NCBI GenBank assembly: GCA_039105265.1
Contig: JAPFFF010000004.1
Location: 2,852,001-2,916,000 of the forward strand
DNA: 64,000 nt
Origin: Tritrichomonas musculus
Lineage: Eukaryota; Parabasalia; Tritrichomonadida; Tritrichomonadidae
Reading direction: 5' to 3'
The position numbers and the translations under genes are program-made. Below are positions 52,701-61,700 of the stretch, in pieces; within the stretch, counting starts at the first letter, position 1; each line of letters begins with the position of its first letter. The notes under the pieces are model-generated. The model did no database searches and had not been told where the DNA came from. It worked only from the letters and a program-made list of their open reading frames with translations.

Positions 52701-55700
52701 TCCTTGAAAAAGAAAATGAAGAAAGAACAGAAGAAGAAGAAAATAAAGAAATCCAAACAAGAGAAGTTCAAATCACTACAGAACCAGATACTACAGAGTG
52801 GAATAAATTAAGTGAGCTTTTATCCAAAGAATTCAGCATTGACCAATACTTAGGTGATGATGAAGAAAAAATTGAAATTCAAGAAAAGAAAGAAGAAGAA
52901 GAAGAAATAGAAAGTGATAAAAATAAGATAGAAGAACAAATAATTGATGATAATAATAAAGCACTTTCAGAACTTGAAAAAGAACTTGATGAACTTGATC
53001 ATGAAATCAAAAATGATGAAGACATTTTTGAAGAATGGAACGATATTGGTAATAATATTCACGAATGGTCTATTCCAACTGAAGAACCAGCAACTAAGAT
53101 ACCTTATGTCAAAGTTGAACAAGGACTAAGCCAAGAATTACCAATTTATTCGAACAATGAAGCTCCAGAAGACGCATGGTCAGGTTTTTCAGATAAAGTT
53201 CTTTATCCTAATAATGAATACAAGAAAGAAGGAGAAAAAGAAAATATCCAAAACCAATCAATCATTTCAGAAGAAGAGGAAAAAGAAAATATTCTACAAT
53301 TCCCAATAAATGATGAATCATCAACATGGAAGATGATGAATGACATTCTTAATGAAAATATTGACAATGATACATATTTAGAGTCAGAATCAGATATCGA
53401 GAATGAAAAGGAAGAAGAAGAAAAGACGAGTCAAGAAAATCTTTTAGAAGAACGATTCGAAAATGAAATTCCTCAACTTATTCAATCCAAAGATGACGAA
53501 GAAGAACTTGTTAAAAAACAAACAACTGAAATATCAATTTTAGAAGAAGAACTCATCAAAGATGAAGAAGAACGCGAACTTGAAAATAATGAAGAACATG
53601 AAAATAACATTGAACAATATCGAGTTCCATCTGACATTCCAATTGATTACACGCTTCCATCTAAAATCAACTTTGAAGAAGGAAAAGAAAAATATATCAA
53701 CGAAGACAGTGAATTATGGCGACAATGGAATGATGTTCTTTCCAATGACATTGATATTGAAGATGAACTGACCGAAGAAGAAATCTCTCAAATTGAAGAT
53801 AACAAAATTTCCGAAACAGATATGACGAATAAATTACAATCAGAAGAACACGAAGAAGAACTTGAAAACATATTGACCAATAAAGATTCAGAATATGAAA
53901 TGACGACCATATTAGAACTTGAAGAAAAGAAAGATGACGAAACAGAATCCCAAGAATCTCAAGAAGAATATATGAGTATTTCAGAAAAAGAAATTGATAA
54001 AAACCAAGAAACTAACCGAGAACGATATGAAGATAATTTATATGAAAATCAACCAATCCACAAATATAACTTCCTTGATAACGAGAAAGAAGAGCAGCTT
54101 CCATTAGAAATCCCAATGATACCAACTTCCTTAATAAAAGAACAAACATCAGAAGGAATTCCAAATGAAATGAAAGACATCAATGACCTTTTGAGTAGAG
54201 AATTCAATATTGAGAACTTCAATCCAATCCAATCCAAAGAAGAAGAAGAAGAGGAAAATGACCAAATAATTCAAGACAAAGAAACAGAAGAATTGACACA
54301 GAAGAAACAAGAACTTGAAGAAGAAATCATTGAAGAAAATGACAAATCTCTCAAAGAACTTGAAAGAGAACTTGAGTTACTTGATGATGAAATCAAGAAA
54401 GACGATGAAATCTTTGAGGAATGGGCGAATGTTGGCAATAATGTTCATGTATGGTCTATTCCGATTGAAGAACCAACTACACAAATCGAAATCAACCCAA
54501 TTGAACGAAGTATAAGTCAAGAATTACCAACATATTGCAATCAAGAAACAATTCCAGAAGACACATGGTCAGGAATTTCAGATAAAATTCTTTGTCCTAT
54601 TAACGACATCGACAAAGAAGATGAACGAACAACTCTTCCAAAATCCTCCATGATTTCATCGTCATCGGATGAAGACAACGAAAATAAAGAGTCCATACCA
54701 AAGACTGAAGAATCGACGACATGGAAACGATTGAATGAAGAACTTCAAGATGACACAAATCCTTTTGAATTTACCGATAAAGAAGAATTTACATCAAATG
54801 TTCGTCATAATAATATTCAAGCAGAAGGTTCAGATAATCCAAATTACAATGATTACAATCTCAGACAATATGAAGAATATGAACTCAAAGAACTCATTGA
54901 ACCAGAAATCTCAAACGAAGACAAAACGATTCAAGATGAAGATCAAACAATAAAAGAAGAAGACAAAACGATTCAAGATGAAGATCAAACAATAAAAGCA
55001 GAAGACAAAACGATTCAAGATGAAGATCAAACAATTAAAGAAGAAGAACACAAATTTGAATTTCTTGAAGAGACTGAGTACTTCCTGTTGAATGACCACC
55101 CAAGCAAACCCGAATTCCAAAATATTAATTTTGGTCAAGAGTCAGACGGATATCATTACATTGAGACGGGAAGTGAAGAATGGAATGAGTTAAATCGATA
55201 TCTTAATGAATCAATTGAATTTGAAGAAGAAAACGAAGAAAAATTAATTTCTGACCAACCAGCACATAAATATGAATTTCAAGACAAAGACGATCAATAT
55301 GAACCAAGAGAAGAAAAAGAACAAATATTACCACCTGAACTTGAAACGATAGTAAAGAATGAAATTGAATGTGGAACACCAGCTTGGCACGATCTTAATG
55401 AACACTTGACAAGAGAATTCAACATTGATAACATCACACCATTTTCAGGAGAAGACGACTACGAAATTTCTACCATTGAAGAAATTAAGTCAGAAGAAGA
55501 ATCAGGAATCAAGAAACTAGAAACAGAAGAAGAAATTCTTGAAGAAAATGATAAATCTCTCAAAGAACTTGAAAGAGAACTTGAGTTACTTGATGATGAA
55601 ATCAAGAAAGATGAGGACATCTCTGAAGAATGGGCGAACGTTGGCAATAATGTTCATGCATGGTCTATTCCGATTGAAGAACCAACTACACAAATCGAAA

Positions 55701-58700
55701 TCAACCCAATTGAACGAAGTATAAGTCAAGAATTACCAACATATTGCAATCAAGAAACAATTCCAGAAGACACATGGTCAGGAATTTCAGATAAAATTCT
55801 TTGTCCTATTAACGACATCGACAAAGAAGATGAACGAACAACTCTTCCAAAATCCTCCATGATTTCATCGTCATCGGATGAAGACAACGAAAATAAAGAG
55901 TCCATACCAAAGACTGAAGAATCGACGACATGGAAACGATTGAATGATATCCTTGATGAAAACATTGACGATGATACATATTTAGAATCCGAATTAGATA
56001 TTGAGAATGAAAAGGAAGAAGAAGAAAAGACGAGTCAAGAAAATCTTTTAGAAGAACGATACGAAAACGAAATTCCTCAACTTATTCAATCCAAAGATGA
56101 CGAAGAGGAACTTGTTAAAAAGCAAACAACTGAAATATCAATATCGGAAGAAGAACTCATCAAAGATGAAGAAGAACGCGAACTTGAAAATAATGAAGAA
56201 CATGAAAATAACATTGAACAATATCGAGTTCCATCTGACATTCCAATTGATTACACGCTTCCATCTAAAATCAACTTTGAAGAAGGAAAAGAAAAATATA
56301 TCAACGAAGACAGTGAATTATGGCGACAATGGAATGATGTTCTTTCCAATGACATTGATATTGAAGATGAACTGACTGAAGAAGAAATCTCTCAAATTGA
56401 AGATAACAAAATTTCCGAAACAGATATGACGAATAAATTACAATCAGAAGAACATGAAGAAGAACTTGAAAACATATTGACCAATAAAGATTCAGAATAT
56501 GAAATGACGACCATATTAGAACTTGAAGAAAAGAAAGATGACGAAACAGAATCCCAAGAATCTCAAGAAGAATATATGAGTATTTCAGAAAAAGAAATTG
56601 ATAAAAACCAAGAAACTAACCGAGAACGATATGAAGATAATTTATATGAAAATCAACCAATCCACAAATATAACTTCCTTGATAAGAAGAAAGAAGAGCA
56701 GCTTCCATTAGAAATTCCAATGATACCAACTTCCTTAAATAAAGAACAAACATCAGAAGGAATTCCAAATGAAATGAAAGACATCAATGACCTTTTGAGT
56801 AGAGAATTCAATATTGAGAACTTCAATCCAATCCAATCCAAAGAAGAAGAAGAAGAGGACAATGACCAAATAATTCAAGACAAAGAAACAGAAGAATTGA
56901 CACAGAAGAAACAAGAACTTGAAGAAGAAATCATTGAAGAAAATGACAAATCTCTCAAAGAACTTGAAAGAGAACTTGAGTTACTTGATGATGAAATCAA
57001 GAAAGACGATGAAATCTTTGAAGAATGGGCGAATGTTGGCAATAATGTTCATGCGTGGTCTATTCCGATTGAAGAACCAACTACACAAATCGAAATCAAC
57101 CCAATTGAACGAAGTATAAGTCAAGAATTACCAACATATTGCAATCAAGAAACAATTCCAGAAGACACATGGTCAGGAATTTCAGATAAAATTCTTTGTC
57201 CTATTAACGACATCGACAAAGAAGATGAACGAACAACTCTTCCAAAATCCTCCATGATTTCATCGTCATCGGATGAAGACAACGAAAATAAAGAGTCCAT
57301 ACCAAAGACTGAAGAATCGACGACATGGAAACGATTGAATGATATCCTTGATGAAAACATTGACGATGATACATATTTAGAATCCGAATTAGATATTGAG
57401 AATGAAAAGGAAGAAGAAGAAAAGACGAGTCAAGAAAATCTTTTAGAAGAACGATTCGAAAACGAAATTCCTCAACTTATTCAATCCAAAGATGACGAAG
57501 AAGAAAATACGACCAAATTACTTGAAGAAGAGAACGAATCCGAAATCAAAGAACTGATTTCATCGAAAGATTTAGAAGAAACTCTTGTTTCGCAACAAAG
57601 ACAAGAACTTGAAAACGAAATTTCCGAACAACCGAAACACAAATATGAATTTCTTGAAACCGAATCGAACGATCGAGAAGAACAGGAAGATCAACCAACA
57701 TCTCAACCACAAACACGTTCCATTTCAGACCTTGTTCAAGAAGTATCACAAGAACATCCAATTGAACCAGGGACATCCGAATGGAAAGAACTTAATCAAA
57801 TATTAGAAGAAGAAATTGAAGAATACAAGATAGATGAACTGACTGAAGAAGATCTTGAAGACATATCTACCAACAAAAAAGAAGAAGAATATACAACACT
57901 ACAACACCAAACAGAAGAAGAAATTCTTGAAGAAAATGACAAATCCCTCAAAGAACTTGAAAGAGAACTTGATTTACTTGATGATGAAATCAAGAAAGAC
58001 GAAGACATCTCTGAAGAATGGGCGAATGTTGGCAATAATGTTCATGCATGGTCTATTCCGATTGAAGAACCAACTACACAAATCGAAATCAACCCAATTG
58101 AACGAAGTATAAGTCAAGAATTACCAACATATTACAATCAAGAAACAATTCCAGAAGACACATGGTCAGGAATTTCAGATAAAATTCTTTGTCCTATTAA
58201 CGACATCGACAAAGAAGATGAACGAACAACTCTTCCAAAATCCTCCATGATTTCATCGTCATCGGATGAAGACAACGAAAATAAAGAGTCCATACCAAAG
58301 ATTGAAGAATCGACGACATGGAAACTATTAAATGATATCCTTGATGAAAACATTGACGATGATACATATTTAGAATCCGAATTAGATATTGAGAATGAAA
58401 AGGAAGAAGAAGAAAAGACGAGTCAAGAAAATCTTTTAGAAGAACGATACGAAAATGAAATTCCTCAACTTATTCAATCCAAAGATGACGAAGAAGAACT
58501 TGTTAAAAAGCAAACAACTGAAATATCAATATCGGAAGAAGAACTCATCAAAGATGAAGAAGAACGCGAACTTGAAAATAATGAAGAACATGAAAATAAC
58601 ATTGAACAATATCGAGTTCCATCTGACATTCCAATTGACTTCACATTTCCAGATCAACCGAAATCATCATCATCATCACCATCGGACACACATAATTATG

Positions 58701-61700
58701 AATTTCTTGAAGAGACGGAAGACATTTTCTTCGATGGAGTTAGCAGTAAACCAGAACTTCAACGAATTCAAATCTCAACAGAACGAAATCCATCATCGCC
58801 AGACAACGCATCACATTATATTGTTGAAGGTAGTCCTGAATGGAAAGAACTGAATGAACTTCTTAATCAATACATTGATATTGACGACGAATTATCAGAA
58901 GACGAAGACACCATTGAACAACTTGAAGGAGACAAAATAGCAGAAGAACTCGACTTTGCAAACAACAAAACTCTCGAAGATGAAGAAAAACTTGATGACA
59001 TCATGAAAAATAAAGATGAAGAAGAGCAACTTTATTCAATCAACCACATGGAAGAACAAAAAGAAAAAGAATTAAGTGAACTTGAAGAGACACAAGAATA
59101 TTCTGAAATTATGGAAGATGAATCAGGAAAAGAACAAGAAACTAACCGAGAACTATATGAAGATCATTTATATGAAGACCAACCAATCCACAAATATGAT
59201 TTCCTTGAAGCAGAACCCTCAGAAAATATCTCAGATGAAAACATCCCAACTACAGAATTCAAACAAGAACAAACATCAGAAGGAATTCCAAATGAAATGA
59301 AAGACATCAATGACCTTTTGAGTAGAGAATTCAATATTGAGAACTTCAATCCAATCCAATCCAAAGAAGAAGAAGAAGAGGAAAATGACCAAATAATTCA
59401 AGACAAAGAAACAGAAGAATTGACACAGAAGAAACAAGAACTTGAAGAAGAAATCATTGAAGAAAATGACAAATCTCTCAAAGAACTTGAAAGAGAACTT
59501 GAGTTACTTGATGATGAAATCAAGAAAGATGAGGACATCTCTGAAGAATGGTCAAACATTGGCAATAATGTTCATGCGTGGTCTATTCCGATTGAAGAAC
59601 CAACTACACAAATCGAAATCAACCCAATTGAACGAAGTATAAGTCAAGAATTACCAACATATTGCAATCAAGAAACAATTCCAGAAGACACATGGTCAGG
59701 AATTTCAGATAAAATTCTTTGTCCTATTAACGACATCGACAAAGAAGATGAACGAACAACTCTTCCAAAATCCTCCATGATTTCATCGTCATCGGATGAA
59801 GACAACGAAAATAAAGAGTCCATACCAAAGACTGAAGAATCGACGACATGGAAACTGTTGAATGATATCCTTGATGAAAACATTGACGATGATACATATT
59901 TAGAATCCGAATTAGATATTGAGAATGAAAAGGAAGAAGAAGAAAAGACGAGTCAAGAAAATCTTTTAGAAGAACGATTCGAAAATGAAATTCCTCAACT
60001 TATTCAATCCAAAGATGACGAAGAAGAAAATACGACCAAATTACTTGAAGAAGAGAACGAATCCGAAATCAAAGAACTGATTTCATCGAAAGATTTAGAA
60101 GAAACTCTTGTTTCGCAACAAAGACAAGAACTTGAAAACGAAATTTCCGAACAACCGAAACACAAATATGAATTTCTTGAAACCGAATCGAACGATCGAG
60201 AAGAACAGGAAGATCAACCAACATCTCAACCACAAACACGTTCCATTTCAGACCTTGTTCAAGAAGTATCACAAGAACATCCAATTGAACCAGGGACATC
60301 CGAATGGAAAGAACTAAACGACCATTTATCAAAAGAATTCAACATTTCAGAATACGGAGAAGGAGAAGAAGAAGAAAACGAAGTTCAAGCAAAGAACAAA
60401 GAGAAAGACGAAGAAGAAAAGGAAAGTTATAAACATAAGATCGAAGAACGAATTCTTGAAGAAAATGATAAATCTCTCAAAGAACTTGAAAGAGAACTTG
60501 ATTTACTTGATGATGAAATCAAGAAAGACGATGAAATCTCTGAAGAATGGTCAAACATTGGCAATAATGTTCATGCATGGTCTATTCCGATTGAAGAACC
60601 AACTACACAAATCGAAATCAACCCAATTGAACGAAGTATAAGTCAAGAATTACCGACATATTACAATCAAGAAACAATTCCAGAAGACACATGGTCAGGA
60701 ATTTCAGATAAAATTCTTTGTCCTATTAACGACATCGACAAAGAAGATGAACGAACAACTCTTCCAAAATCCTCCATGATTTCATCGTCATCGGATGAAG
60801 ACAACGAAAATAAAGAGTCCATACCAAAGACTGAAGAATCGACGACATGGAAACGATTGAATGAAGAACTTCAAGATGACACAAATCCTTTTGAATTTAC
60901 CGATAAAGAAGAATTTACATCAAGTGTTCGTCATAATAATATTCAAGCCGAAGGTTCAGATAATCCAAATTACAATGATCACAATCTCAGACAATATGAA
61001 GAATATGAACTCAAAGAACTCATTGAACCAGAAATCTCAAACGAAGACAAAACGATTCAAGATGAAGATCAAACAATAAAAGAAGAAGACAAAACGATTC
61101 AAGATGAAGATCAAACAATTAAAGAAGAAGAACACAAATTTGAATTTCTTGAAGAGACCGAGTACTTCCTGTTGAATGACCATCCAAGCAAACCCGAATT
61201 CCAAAATATTAATTTTGGTCAAGAGTCAGACGGATATCATTACATTGAGACGGGAAGTGAAGAATGGAATGAGTTAAATCGATATCTTAATGAATCAATT
61301 GAACTTGAAGAAGAAAATGAAGAAAAATTAATTTCTGACCAACCAGCACATAAATATGAATTTCAAGACAAAGACGATCAATATGAACCAAGAGAAGAAA
61401 AAGAACAAATATTACCACCTGAACTTGAAACGATAGTAAAGAATGAAATTGAATGTGGAACACCAGCTTGGCACGATCTTAATGAACACTTGACAAGAGA
61501 ATTCAACATTGATAATATCACACCATTTTCAGGAGAAGACGACTACGAAATTTCTACCATTGAAGAAATTAAGTCAGAAGAAGAATCAGGAATCAAGAAA
61601 CTAGAAACAGAAGAAGAAATCATTGAAGAAAATGATAAATCTCTCAAAGAACTTGAAAGAGAACTTGATTTACTTGATGATGAAATCAAGAAAGATGAGG

